Shown here one piece after another: positions 15,846 through 23,645 of a DNA stretch of 26,554 nucleotides (position 1 is its first letter; each line of letters starts with the position of its first letter). The notes under the pieces were generated by a model, which ran no database searches, was not told where the DNA came from, and saw nothing but the letters and a program-made list of their open reading frames with translations. Source of the stretch: Microbacteriaceae bacterium UBA4731 (lineage in GTDB: Bacteria; Actinomycetota; Actinomycetes; Actinomycetales; Microbacteriaceae); assembly GCA_002404115.1 (NCBI GenBank), contig DHJB01000001.1:38579-65132 (forward strand), given 5' to 3'. Position numbers and translations under genes: made by a program.

Positions 15846-15993
15846 GGCTCTCTCTTCGTCGGTGCGACCAGACTACGATGAGCTTGCCGCGCTCGCCGAT
15901 CCGGGACTCATGGCCATGCCGTCCGGCCGGTTCGTCGGCTGGGGCGCGCGGCGGCCGCCGTCCCGCTGGAGCAGTGGGCCTGAGCTGCCATTG

Positions 15994-17256
15994 TTACCGC
16001 GCCCCGCGCACCCACCCGGTCTCCCGCTCGCGCGCTACACCTTCGAGGTCGAGCGCGCCGAGGGCCCCGATCACGGCCGATGTCGACAGCCCGGCACGGC
16101 GGGCGATGTCGGGCACCGGGCGCGGCGACCGGGCGCTCAGGGCGTCGAACACGCGCACCTGCTCGCTGGTGCGCCCGCCGAACCAGGCCGTCTCGGTTTC
16201 GCCGGCCGGCAGGTCGAGTGCGACCTGGGTCGGGTTCTCCCCCACGAGTTCGGCCATTTCGGCTGCCGTGGTGACGCAGACGGCGTCGTACTCGCGGATG
16301 AGGCGGTGGCATCCGGCGGAGGTGGGCGACGTGACCGGCCCCGGCACCGCGCCGAGCGGACGCCCGAGGGCCGCGGCGTGGCCGGCCGTGTTGAGCGAAC
16401 CGGACCGCCACCCGGCCTCGAGCACGACCGTGGCCGCGCTCGACGCAGCTATTAGTCGATTGCGTTGCAGGAAGCGCCACTTCGTCGGCGCGGCTCCGCA
16501 CGGCAGTTCCGAGACGACAGCGCCGGCCTCGGTGATGCGGGTGAGCAGCGCGTCGTGGCCGCTCGGGTAGAAACGATCGACTCCCCCGGCGAGGAACGCG
16601 ACGGTGAGCCCCTCGCTCGCGAGCGCCGACCGGTGAGCCATCCCGTCGATCCCGTAGGCGGCGCCGGACACGATCGCGAACCCGCGGTCGACCAGCCCGG
16701 CCGAGGACTCCATGGCCACGTGCTCGCCGTAGCCCGTCGCTGCCCTGGCGCCCACCAGCGCGATCGAGCGCGGGAGCGCGGCGAGGGCGGCCGGGATGCC
16801 GCGCCACCAGAGCGCGAGCGGCGCGTGGAGTCCGAGGTCGTCGAGCGAGGCCGGCCACAGTTCATCGCCCGGCAGGAGGAGCCGTGCGGAGACGCGCTGC
16901 GCCTGCTGGAGGGAACGGATGACGTCGCCGGACGACAGCCGCGGACGCCACCGCTGTAGCCCGTTGTCGAGGTCCGACTCGAGGTCCTCGTCTGCGCCCG
17001 CGCCGCCGCCGGGATCGCTGTCGCGAACCACGGCCGCCAACCTCGCCGGCGCGAGGGTGTCGAGCACCGCGCTCAGGGCCGCGCTCGCGCCGAGACGGGC
17101 GACCAGGAGCCCGGCCGTGCCATCGCCCGGCTCGGCGATACCGGTCCAGGCCGCGCGGGCGAACAGGTCGGCTGCCACCGTCGCATCCACCTCTGTGGAA
17201 CTCACGCCTGTCGCGAGCGTGAGGACCCCCGTCTCATCCAGTCCGAACATGGTCAT
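15994..17256 (-). CDS. dprA: DNA-processing protein DprA
   Basis: 420 residues. DprA loads RecA onto incoming single-stranded DNA in natural transformation; its role in non-competent bacteria is unclear. The Rossmann core has SIALVGARAATGYGEHVA, IVSGAAYGIDGMAHRSAL, TVAFLAGGVDRFYPSGHDAL, GAVVSELPCGAAPTKWRFLQRNRLIA and EAGWRSGSLNTAGHAAALGRPLGAVPG. A C-terminal winged-helix domain (about 355-415) ends in GWVRGAR. The N-terminal region (about 30-110) is Ala-rich and variable. Its ATG overlaps the comM stop (ATGA), and yraN, comM and dprA run as one coupled unit. ATG at codon 3 is an alternative start. Confidence 0.95.
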   Translation of the reverse strand: MTMFGLDETGVLTLATGVSSTEVDATVAADLFARAAWTGIAEPGDGTAGLLVARLGASAALSAVLDTLAPARLAAVVRDSDPGGGAGADEDLESDLDNGLQRWRPRLSSGDVIRSLQQAQRVSARLLLPGDELWPASLDDLGLHAPLALWWRGIPAALAALPRSIALVGARAATGYGEHVAMESSAGLVDRGFAIVSGAAYGIDGMAHRSALASEGLTVAFLAGGVDRFYPSGHDALLTRITEAGAVVSELPCGAAPTKWRFLQRNRLIAASSAATVVLEAGWRSGSLNTAGHAAALGRPLGAVPGPVTSPTSAGCHRLIREYDAVCVTTAAEMAELVGENPTQVALDLPAGETETAWFGGRTSEQVRVFDALSARSPRPVPDIARRAGLSTSAVIGALGALDLEGVARERETGWVRGAR

Positions 17257-18788
17257 GATGTCATTCCCTTTCTCAGGTAAAGCGCCTGCCCGACCTGGTC
17301 GGCACCCGGCCGGGAGACGCCCTCGAGGTCGGCGATCGACCAGGCAACTCGCAGCACCCGGTCGTAGCCGCGCATCGTGATCCCGCCGCGTTCAAGTGCG
17401 CGGTCGAGGCCGGCCGTCGCCGATCCGGCGAGGCGCACGTCCGGGCCGCGCAGCCACGGGCCCGGCACTTCCGAATTCAGTGACCACGGCGTTCCGGCGA
17501 GGCGCTCCACCGCAGCCGCCCTGGCCTCGGCCACGCGTTCCCGCGCGAGCGCGCTCGACAGGCGCGGCCCGTCGGCAGCGAGCCGCAGCTGGGCCGCGGT
17601 GACGCGTTTCACCCGCAACTTGATGTCGATCCGGTCGAGCAGGGGCCCCGAAATGCGGGCAAGGTAGCGGCGGCGCGCGCTCGGCGGGCAGGTGCAATCG
17701 AGGTCCGACGCCCCGTACTGCCCGCAGGGACACGGATTGGCCGCCATGACGAGCTGGAAGCGTCCAGGGAAGTGGGCAACCGCGTTGGCCCGGTGGATGC
17801 TGATCACTCCCGACTCGAGGGGCTGCCGGAGCGCGTCGAGCACCGCAGAGGCGAACTCCGGCGCCTCGTCGAGGAAGAGCACGCCGTGGGAGGCGCGCGC
17901 CGCCGCGCCGGGGCGGATCTGGCCGCTGCCGCCGCCGACCATGGCCGCCGCCGTCGCCGTGTGGTGCGGGGCCTCCAGCGGTGGGCGGGTCACCAGGGAC
18001 CGCCCGACGCCGCGGCCACTGAGCGAACGCATGGAACTGACCTCGAGCGAGGCCGCGGCATCCAGGTCGGGCAGCAGTCCGGGCAACCGGGCAGCCAGCA
18101 TGGTCTTGCCGGCGCCCGGCGGGCCCAGCATGAACACGTGGTGCCCGCCGGCGGCCGCAATCTGCAGGGCCAGGATCGCGTCGTCATTGCCGACGACGTC
18201 GATCAAGTCGGGTTCGGCTGAGTCGTCGGCCGCCTCCTCCGGCGGCATGATCGCGTCCACCGCGACCGGCTCCAACTCCGCCCCGTGCCAGATCAGCGCG
18301 TCCCGCAGTGAGGCGACGCCGATGACGCGCACGCCGGGGACGAGCGCAGCCTCGTCGGCGTTGCCCGCGGGCACCATGACCGTGCCGTGCCCCAGCCGGG
18401 ACGCTGCGACGACCGCGGGCAGCATCCCGGGGATCGGCCGCAGCCGACCGTCGAGCGCGAGTTCGCCGATGTGCACGACCTGGCCCACCGACCTCGCCGA
18501 GACGACATCGTCTGCCGCGAGGCAAGCCAGCGCGATCGCCAGGTCGAAACCGGAGCCGTGCTTGGGCAGCGCCGCCGGGGAGAGGTTGATCGTGAGCCGG
18601 TTGCGGGACACCGGGCATCCGGAATTCTTGGCCGCCATCCGCACCCGCTGGGTTGCCTCGGAGAGCGCGGCGTCGGGCAGCCCGATCAGGATCATCCCCG
18701 GCAGCTGCGCGGAGATGTCTGCCTCCACCTCGACCAGCGAGCCGGTGAGGCCGAGGAGGGCGACCGCATGCGTGCGGGCGAGCCCCAT
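17253..18788 (-). CDS. comM: YifB/ComM family Mg-chelatase-like AAA+ ATPase
   Basis: 511 residues from ATG 18788. The N-terminal ChlI-like domain begins MGLARTHAVALLGLTG, with RLTINLSPAALPKHGSGFDL. Walker A is LGPPGAGKT (221-229) and Walker B is GVLFLDEAPE (302-311). A zinc-type cysteine set NPCPCGQYG...CTC (Cys353, 355, 365, 367) precedes SGPLLDRIDI. ComM is a hexameric helicase aiding branch migration during natural transformation. The open frame reads another 197 codons upstream, but that part lies in yraN and beyond with no homology; the start is set by the family N-terminus. The ATG shares one base with the yraN stop (TGATG) and its own stop overlaps dprA. Confidence 0.95.
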   Translation of the reverse strand: MGLARTHAVALLGLTGSLVEVEADISAQLPGMILIGLPDAALSEATQRVRMAAKNSGCPVSRNRLTINLSPAALPKHGSGFDLAIALACLAADDVVSARSVGQVVHIGELALDGRLRPIPGMLPAVVAASRLGHGTVMVPAGNADEAALVPGVRVIGVASLRDALIWHGAELEPVAVDAIMPPEEAADDSAEPDLIDVVGNDDAILALQIAAAGGHHVFMLGPPGAGKTMLAARLPGLLPDLDAAASLEVSSMRSLSGRGVGRSLVTRPPLEAPHHTATAAAMVGGGSGQIRPGAAARASHGVLFLDEAPEFASAVLDALRQPLESGVISIHRANAVAHFPGRFQLVMAANPCPCGQYGASDLDCTCPPSARRRYLARISGPLLDRIDIKLRVKRVTAAQLRLAADGPRLSSALARERVAEARAAAVERLAGTPWSLNSEVPGPWLRGPDVRLAGSATAGLDRALERGGITMRGYDRVLRVAWSIADLEGVSRPGADQVGQALYLRKGMTS

Positions 18789-19144
18789 CAGAAGACGCCT
18801 TCGAGGTGCTCGATGACGGGCTCTTTGCCTGGCTCGGCGATCACCGCGATCGCGTCGATGCGGATTCGGCCCGGCCTGTCCTCCGCCTGCTCGCACCAGG
18901 CCGCGGCGAGCCGACGCAACCGGGCCAGCTTGGCGACCGTGATCGCCTCGAACGGATGCCCGAAGCCCGTTCCCGAGCGCGTTTTCACCTCGACGAAGAC
19001 GACCTCCCCATTCCGTTCGGCGACGACGTCGATCTCGCCCTGAGCGCACCGCCAGTTGCGCTCGATCACGCGGTAGCCGGCGCCGGCCAGGAAAACGGCG
19101 GCGCACTCTTCTCCGCGCTTGCCAACGTCGTCTTTGCGTGCCAC
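18788..19144 (-). CDS. yraN: UPF0102 (YraN) family endonuclease-like protein
   Basis: 118 residues, the usual length. The restriction-endonuclease-like core is GKRGEECAAVFLAGAGYRVIERNWR, then GEIDVVAERNGEVVFVEVKTRSGTGFGHP; the D...ExK triad is present as Asp in GEIDVV and Glu-Val-Lys in FVEVKTR. Function is unproven in most bacteria; a nuclease role is inferred from the fold. GTG 19144 has GGAGG 5 nt upstream. First gene of the coupled yraN-comM-dprA unit. The 108 bp before it contains no ORF and only a small CTGG tandem. Confidence 0.93.
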   Translation of the reverse strand: MARKDDVGKRGEECAAVFLAGAGYRVIERNWRCAQGEIDVVAERNGEVVFVEVKTRSGTGFGHPFEAITVAKLARLRRLAAAWCEQAEDRPGRIRIDAIAVIAEPGKEPVIEHLEGVF

Positions 19145-19252
19145 GAGTGCCTCCGCGACCAGAATCGCGCAGCCCGGGGATCGCGTCGGGCAGCCGGACG
19201 GGTTCGGTGCTGTGCGCCAGCCAGCCAGCCGCTGTGGAGGAGCGGAGAGCTG

Positions 19253-20386
19253 CTACTTCAGCGAGAACAGCCGGCGGACCACCCGGCCCTCGGCCAGCGC
19301 GTCCAGACCCTCGTTGATCTCCGTCAGGGGACGCGTGTCCGTGTGCAACAGCTCGACGGGCAGCCTGCCGTCGCGCCACATCTGCAGGTACAACGGCAGG
19401 TCCCTGGCTGGAACGGAGTCGCCCATATAGGAGCCGAGCAGCCGCTTGCCCGTGCCGGCGAACTGCAGGGCCGAGGTGGTGATGGTCTGGTCGGGATGCG
19501 GCAGGCCGACCGACACGAGGGCTCCTCCCCTCGTGAGCAGCCCCAGGCAGGCCTCCATGACCCTCGCGCTACCGACCGCCTCGATGGCGACATCCACGCC
19601 GTCTCCGGCGTACTCGGCCACGAGCGCGGCCGCCTCGTCGGGAGCGCCGACGACATCGGCGCCGCAGCGCAGCGCCAGCGCCCGCTTTTCCGGGAGCGGG
19701 TCGATGGCAATGACGGTGGTCCCCTCCACCTGGGCGGCGGCCATGACGGCCATCAGGCCGACGGCACCCAGCCCGAACACGATCACCGATTGCCCCTCGG
19801 TCAGCCGGGCGGTGTTGAGCACCGCGCCGATTCCGGTCAGTGCGGCGCAGCCGAACATGGCGGCGACATCGAAGGGGACGTCGTCGTCGATGACGACCAC
19901 GGATTCGCGGGCGACCACGGCGTACTCAGAGAACGCGGAGATGCCCAGGTGGTGGTTGATCCGCGCTCCGTCGGCCGTCCTCAGCAGGGCGCCACCGTGC
20001 AGGAGGTCGCCCGTGCCATTCGACTCCGCGCCGCGGTGGCAGAGCGCCGGCCGCCCGGCCAGGCAGGCGCGGCAGTCTCCACAGCTCGGCACGAAGATCA
20101 GCACGACCCGGTCACCCGCGCGCACATCGGTGACCCCGGCTCCCACCTCTGCCACCGTCCCTGCGGCCTCGTGGCCCAACGCCATCGGCAACGGCCGGAT
20201 CCTGGAACCGTCGATCACGGACAGGTCGGAGTGGCAGAGGCTGGCCCGTTCGATCTTCACGAGCAACTCGCCGGCCCGCGGCGCCGGCACGGCCACCTCC
20301 TCCAGCGACAGCGGGCGGCTGGTCGCGTACGGGCGGGCGGATCCCGCATGGTGGAGCACGGAGCTGAGCATCGTTGCTGAAGTCAT
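19253..20386 (-). CDS. Zinc-dependent alcohol dehydrogenase (MDR superfamily)
   Basis: 377 residues. Catalytic zinc ligands: Cys51 (ERASLCHSDLSV), His72-Glu73 (MALGHEAAG) and Cys180 (MFGCAALTG). The structural zinc lobe has four cysteines, CGDCRACLAGRPALC (102, 105, 108, 116). The Rossmann motif is GLGAVG (205-210), with Asp229 at the end of strand 2 (VIAIDP), which favours NAD(H). The C-terminus is GLDALAEGRVVRRLFSLK. The layout is close to class III/formaldehyde or mycothiol-linked dehydrogenases and aryl-alcohol dehydrogenases. The substrate is not readable. No strong ribosome site precedes ATG 20386. The relic of an SGNH hydrolase gene lies directly upstream on the same strand. Confidence 0.9.
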   Translation of the reverse strand: MTSATMLSSVLHHAGSARPYATSRPLSLEEVAVPAPRAGELLVKIERASLCHSDLSVIDGSRIRPLPMALGHEAAGTVAEVGAGVTDVRAGDRVVLIFVPSCGDCRACLAGRPALCHRGAESNGTGDLLHGGALLRTADGARINHHLGISAFSEYAVVARESVVVIDDDVPFDVAAMFGCAALTGIGAVLNTARLTEGQSVIVFGLGAVGLMAVMAAAQVEGTTVIAIDPLPEKRALALRCGADVVGAPDEAAALVAEYAGDGVDVAIEAVGSARVMEACLGLLTRGGALVSVGLPHPDQTITTSALQFAGTGKRLLGSYMGDSVPARDLPLYLQMWRDGRLPVELLHTDTRPLTEINEGLDALAEGRVVRRLFSLK

Positions 20387-20401
20387 GGTTCCAACCTAGC
20401 T

Positions 20402-20594
20402 TCAGAGCATCACAGCCCCCAGTGTGATCATCACGATGTCCGGTTTGGCCCTGATCACCTGGTCGACGAGGTCGGGGCCGGATCGGAGGCCCCCGTCCCG
20501 AGCGTGTACGAGTCGCCGCCACGGCGAGAGTCGTCAGTGCGATCGCTCCGGCAATGATCATGGTGGTCAGTCGGTGTTTGGTCACGCAAATCAT
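20402..20594 (-). pseudogene. Relic of a secreted SGNH/GDSL hydrolase, spread over three frames
   Basis: Three pieces follow one another on the minus strand in three different frames. First, from ATG 20594, a signal-peptide-like start (TKHRLTTMIIAGAIALTTLAVAA). Second, overlapping its end, GGDSYTLGTGASDPAP, which is block I of SGNH hydrolases including the Gly-Asp-Ser nucleophile motif. Third, PDLVDQVIRAKPDIVMITLG, which resembles the family's KPDxVxIxxGAND block, ending at TGA 20402 without the ND. In an intact enzyme roughly 50-100 residues separate these blocks and another 150 follow; here both parts are missing. The order is right, but each junction needs a frameshift or deletion. The call rests on motif reading only. 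Confidence 0.55.
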
Positions 20595-20636
20595 TCGGAG
20601 CGCGGGTCCCTTCCGTTTGGTGTCGGCCCAGCCTCG

Positions 20637-20642
20637 TAGGCT
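20637..20642 (+). promoter_or_regulatory. Leaderless-type minus-10 box for the DDN-family gene
   Basis: TAGGCT lies 6 nt before ATG 20649, with no ribosome site between. The spacing predicts a transcript starting at the start codon. The minus-35 region is weak. Confidence 0.5.
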
Positions 20643-20648
20643 GTGGGA

Positions 20649-21089
20649 ATGAGCCTGCGCAATCAGCTGACGGATCTGCAGATGAAGACGATGAACCTGG
20701 CGCACCGGGCGGTGCTCAGGCTGTCGGGCGGCCGGCTGCTGCGCTCGTTCGGCTCCATGCCGGCGGTCGAGCTGCACACGATCGGTCGCTCAACGGGCAA
20801 GCGCCGGTCGACGATGCTCACGGCGCCCGTGCACGGCGACGGACGCTACGTCCTGGTCGCTTCCAAGGGCGGCGACGACCGGCATCCCGGGTGGTACCTC
20901 AACCTTGTGGCTGACCCGGACGTCGAGCTGACCGTCGATGGCCGGACCATGCGGATGCGCGCTCGCACCGCCACCGCCGCCGAGAAGGCCGACCTGTGGC
21001 CGGCGATCGTGGCCGCATACCGCGGGTACGCCGGCTACCAGAAGAAAACGAAGCGGGACATCCCCGTCGTCATCTGCGAGCCGCGGTAA
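20649..21089 (+). CDS. Nitroreductase/deazaflavin (F420)-dependent oxidoreductase family protein
   Basis: 146 residues. The split-barrel DDN fold is indicated by VELHTIGRSTGKRRSTMLT, YVLVASKGGDDRHPGWYLNLVADPDVELTV and a C-terminal WPAIVAAYRGYAGYQKKTKRDIPVVICEP. These match the Ddn-type family that binds coenzyme F420 in actinobacteria and reduces various electrophiles. The physiological substrate is unknown, and F420 binding is inferred from family membership. ATG 20649 is used; a GTG two codons earlier (20643) is possible. It is a single plus-strand gene between minus-strand neighbours, with its own leaderless-type promoter. Confidence 0.88.
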   Translation: MSLRNQLTDLQMKTMNLAHRAVLRLSGGRLLRSFGSMPAVELHTIGRSTGKRRSTMLTAPVHGDGRYVLVASKGGDDRHPGWYLNLVADPDVELTVDGRTMRMRARTATAAEKADLWPAIVAAYRGYAGYQKKTKRDIPVVICEPR

Positions 21090-21104
21090 CCCGGTAACCG
21101 GTAG

Positions 21105-22577
21105 CTAGACGGTCGGCTGGAGCTCGTCGGCCAGCACCCGCGGGAACGCCGGCGGGTGCACGCCGGCCATCTCCTCGAGCACGCGGATGACCTGGCAGCT
21201 GTAGCCGAACTCGTTGTCGTACCAGACGTAGAGGATCGCCTTGTTCCCGGTGCAGATCGTGGCCAGCCCGTCGACGATGCCGGCCCGGCGCGAGCCGAGG
21301 AAGTCGGTGGAGACGACCTCGGGCGAGTCGATGTAGTCGATCTGCTTGTGCAGCTCGGAGTTCAGCGACATGGTGCGGAGGTACGCGTTCAGCTCGTCCT
21401 TGGTGGCGCCACTGCCCAGGTTGAGGTTGAGGATCGCCATCGACACGTCGGGGGTGGGAACGCGGATGGCGTTGCCGGTGAGCTTGCCGGCCAGCTCGGG
21501 CAGCGCCTTCGCAACGGCCTTGGCCGCTCCGGTCTCGGCGATGACCATGTTGAGCACGGCAGAGCGTCCCCGGCGCTCACCCGAGTGGAAGTTGTCGATC
21601 AGGTTCTGGTCGTTGGTGAACGAGTGGACCGTCTCGACGTGGCCGTCGACGATGCCGAACCGGTCGTTGACGGCCTTGAGCACGGGCGTGATTGCGTTCG
21701 TGGTGCACGACGCGGCCGTGACGATGGCGTCGTCGTCGGTGATCGTGTCGTGGTTGATGCCGTGCACGATGTTCTTCAGGTCGCCCTTGCCCGGCGCGGT
21801 GAGCAGCACCCGGGCGACGCCGGGGCAGGCCAGGTGCTGGGACAGGCCTTCGGCATCCCGCCACCGGCCGGTGTTGTCGACGACGATCGCATCGTGGATG
21901 CCGTACTGCGTGTAATCGACGCTGGCCGGGTCGCTCGAGTAGATGACCTGGATGAGCGTGCCGTTGGCGAGGATGGTGTTGTTGACCGGATCGACCGAAA
22001 TGGTGCCCTCGAACGGGCCGTGGACCGAGTCACGGCGCAGCAGGCTCGCCCGCTTGACGATGTCGTCGTCGGACCCCTTGCGCACGACGATGGCCCGCAG
22101 GCGCAGGCCCTGGCCGCCGCCGGCGTGTTCGATCAGGATGCGGGCGAGAAGCCGGCCGATCCGGCCGAATCCGTAGAGCACGACGTCGGTGCCGCTCGCA
22201 TCGCCCTGCCCGCGCCCGTCGACGACATCAGCCAGTTCCCCGCGGAGGAACGCGTCAAGGGACCGGTCGGCACCCTCGAGCCTGTAGGCCATGACGAGCC
22301 GGGCGAGGTCGATCGACGCGGCACCCAGGTCGAGGGTGCACAGCGCCTGCAGCAGCGGCAGTGTCTCCTCGAGCGGCAGTTCGACGTCATCGACCTGCCG
22401 GGCGAAGCGGTGGGCCTTGAGCAGGCTGACGACCGACTGGTTGATCAGGCTGCGGCCGTGCACCGACGTGACGACGTTGTTTTCGCGGTAGAGACGGCCG
22501 ATGAGGGGAATCATCGCCTCGGCCAGCGCCTCCCGGTTGATCCAGGTGTCCCGGGCGCGATCGGATTCCAGCTTCAA
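21105..22577 (-). CDS. gap: Glyceraldehyde-3-phosphate dehydrogenase, long (GapB-like) form
   Basis: 490 residues from TTG 22577, against about 335 for ordinary GAPDH. A helical N-terminal region (about 1-125, DTWINREALAEAMIPLIGRLY) precedes the Rossmann domain with LYGFGRIGRLLARIL (GFGRIG at 136-141). The catalytic domain has ASCTTN (Cys291), HSFTNDQNLID, ERRGRSAVLNMV and YDNEFGYSCQV. Extended GAPDHs of this kind include corynebacterial GapB, used in gluconeogenesis. The strand-2 end reads AIVVRKGS, with Arg where NAD-specific enzymes have Asp, so NADP use is plausible (inference). TTG 22577 is chosen for AAAGG 6 nt upstream; TTG 22619 is an alternative. It ends 15 bp from the converging DDN gene. 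Confidence 0.9.
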   Translation of the reverse strand: MKLESDRARDTWINREALAEAMIPLIGRLYRENNVVTSVHGRSLINQSVVSLLKAHRFARQVDDVELPLEETLPLLQALCTLDLGAASIDLARLVMAYRLEGADRSLDAFLRGELADVVDGRGQGDASGTDVVLYGFGRIGRLLARILIEHAGGGQGLRLRAIVVRKGSDDDIVKRASLLRRDSVHGPFEGTISVDPVNNTILANGTLIQVIYSSDPASVDYTQYGIHDAIVVDNTGRWRDAEGLSQHLACPGVARVLLTAPGKGDLKNIVHGINHDTITDDDAIVTAASCTTNAITPVLKAVNDRFGIVDGHVETVHSFTNDQNLIDNFHSGERRGRSAVLNMVIAETGAAKAVAKALPELAGKLTGNAIRVPTPDVSMAILNLNLGSGATKDELNAYLRTMSLNSELHKQIDYIDSPEVVSTDFLGSRRAGIVDGLATICTGNKAILYVWYDNEFGYSCQVIRVLEEMAGVHPPAFPRVLADELQPTV

Positions 22578-22583
22578 CGAGTA

Positions 22584-22588
22584 CCTTT
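22584..22588 (-). promoter_or_regulatory. Ribosome binding site favouring the TTG start of the GAPDH gene
   Basis: AAAGG within AGAAAGGT on the minus strand, 6 nt before TTG 22577. No ATG or GTG in frame nearby has a comparable site; the further upstream TTG 22619 has none. Confidence 0.5.
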
Positions 22589-22658
22589 CTCTCTCGGTCG
22601 CAACGGCGCGCCGAGTCAATGCGTGAGAAACAAGCGATGCGGGAGGAGTGAGCGGGTG

Positions 22659-22982
22659 CTACTCGTCGAGCGCGAGTTCCTTGGGAAGTTCGAAGTCCTT
22701 CGAGGCAAGTTCTTCCACGTTGACGTCCTTGAACGTGAGCACGCGCACCGACTTCACAAATCGGTCGGAGCGGTACACGTCCCACACCCAGACGTCTTTC
22801 ATGGTCAGCTCGAAGTAGAAATCGTGCTCCGTGTCCCGCCGCACGAGTTCGACCTCATTGGCGAGGTAGAAGCGGCGTTCGGTCTCGACGACGTATTGGA
22901 ACTGGCCAACAACGTCGCGATATTCGCGGTACAGGGCCAACTCGACTTCGCGGTCGTAGTCCTCGAACTCGTCTTCTTCCAT
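22659..22982 (-). CDS. DUF2469 family protein
   Basis: 107 residues, acidic. The family pattern is complete: MEEDEFEDYDREVELALYRE, YRDVVGQFQYVVETERRFYLAN, then FYFELTMKDVWVWDVYRSDRFVKSVRVLTFKDVNVEEL and a short acidic end. This actinobacterial family sits next to rnhB in many genomes; its function is unknown. It starts 12 bp after the rnhB stop, and AGGA overlapping that stop serves as ribosome site, so it is translated from the same transcript. Confidence 0.93.
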   Translation of the reverse strand: MEEDEFEDYDREVELALYREYRDVVGQFQYVVETERRFYLANEVELVRRDTEHDFYFELTMKDVWVWDVYRSDRFVKSVRVLTFKDVNVEELASKDFELPKELALDE

Positions 22983-22994
22983 GATGAGTCAATC

Positions 22995-23645
22995 CTACGC
23001 TGAGATTTTGAGCCAGGATTTGCGGTGCATGTCGTTGGCGCCGAGCTCCTCGATCGCGTTCATGTGCTCTGCGCTGCCGTAGCCCTTGTTCGTGGCCCAG
23101 CCGTAGCCCGGGTACACGGTATCCGCTTCGATCATCAGCGCATCCCGGTGGACCTTGGCGATCACGGATGCCGCGGCCACCGATCCGCAGTCCTGGTCGG
23201 CCCTGACCCGGGTGATCACGGTGAGCGGCGTGTTCAGCGCCTTGTTGAGCCAGTCGTCGCCGCCGTCCAGGAGCACGACGCTGCCCTGGATGTCGACGCC
23301 GGCCGCGTACAGCTCGGCGAGGGCCCGCTTGCCGGCGAGGCCGAGGGCCGCCATGATGCCGAGCGCGTCGATCTCCTGCGCGGAGGCGAGACCGACGGCG
23401 GAGTGCACCGCCCAGGCCACAGCCAACGGGGCGAGGGCCTGGCGGCGCGGTTCGCTGAGGAGCTTTGAATCCCGGAGCCCGACGGGCAGGGCCGCAACGT
23501 GCGTGTCGATGACGGCGAACCCGACCGCAACCGGCCCGGCGAGGGCGCCGCGGCCCACCTCGTCACACCCAATGACGCAGGGGACGCCTCCGGCCAGGAT
23601 GGACCATTCGGTGTCGAGCGTGGGGTCCACGACGGCCATCATCAT
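22995..23645 (-). CDS. rnhB: Ribonuclease HII
   Basis: 216 residues. It removes ribonucleotides from DNA and RNA primers. Catalytic acids: Asp28 and Glu29 in GCDEVGRGALAGPVAVG, Asp127 (VVLLDGGDDW) and Asp150 or 152 in RADQDCGSVAAASVIAKVHRD. Also LRDSKLLSEPRRQAL and the C-terminal GYGWATNKGYGSAEHMNAI, a family hallmark. Three ATGs in a row begin the frame; the first overlaps the lepB stop (ATGA), so translation is coupled to lepB. Confidence 0.96.
   Translation of the reverse strand: MMMAVVDPTLDTEWSILAGGVPCVIGCDEVGRGALAGPVAVGFAVIDTHVAALPVGLRDSKLLSEPRRQALAPLAVAWAVHSAVGLASAQEIDALGIMAALGLAGKRALAELYAAGVDIQGSVVLLDGGDDWLNKALNTPLTVITRVRADQDCGSVAAASVIAKVHRDALMIEADTVYPGYGWATNKGYGSAEHMNAIEELGANDMHRKSWLKISA

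Noticed and set aside
18789..19379. N-terminal extension of the comM frame (up to 708 codons in total)
   Set aside because: The extra 197 codons overlap yraN in another frame and are Arg/Gly-rich without homology; the family begins at ATG 18788.
21156..23003. 615-codon plus-strand open frame across the GAPDH and DUF2469 genes
   Set aside because: It is the complement of two well-supported minus-strand genes; Val/Asp/Gly-rich translation without motifs, as expected from high GC.
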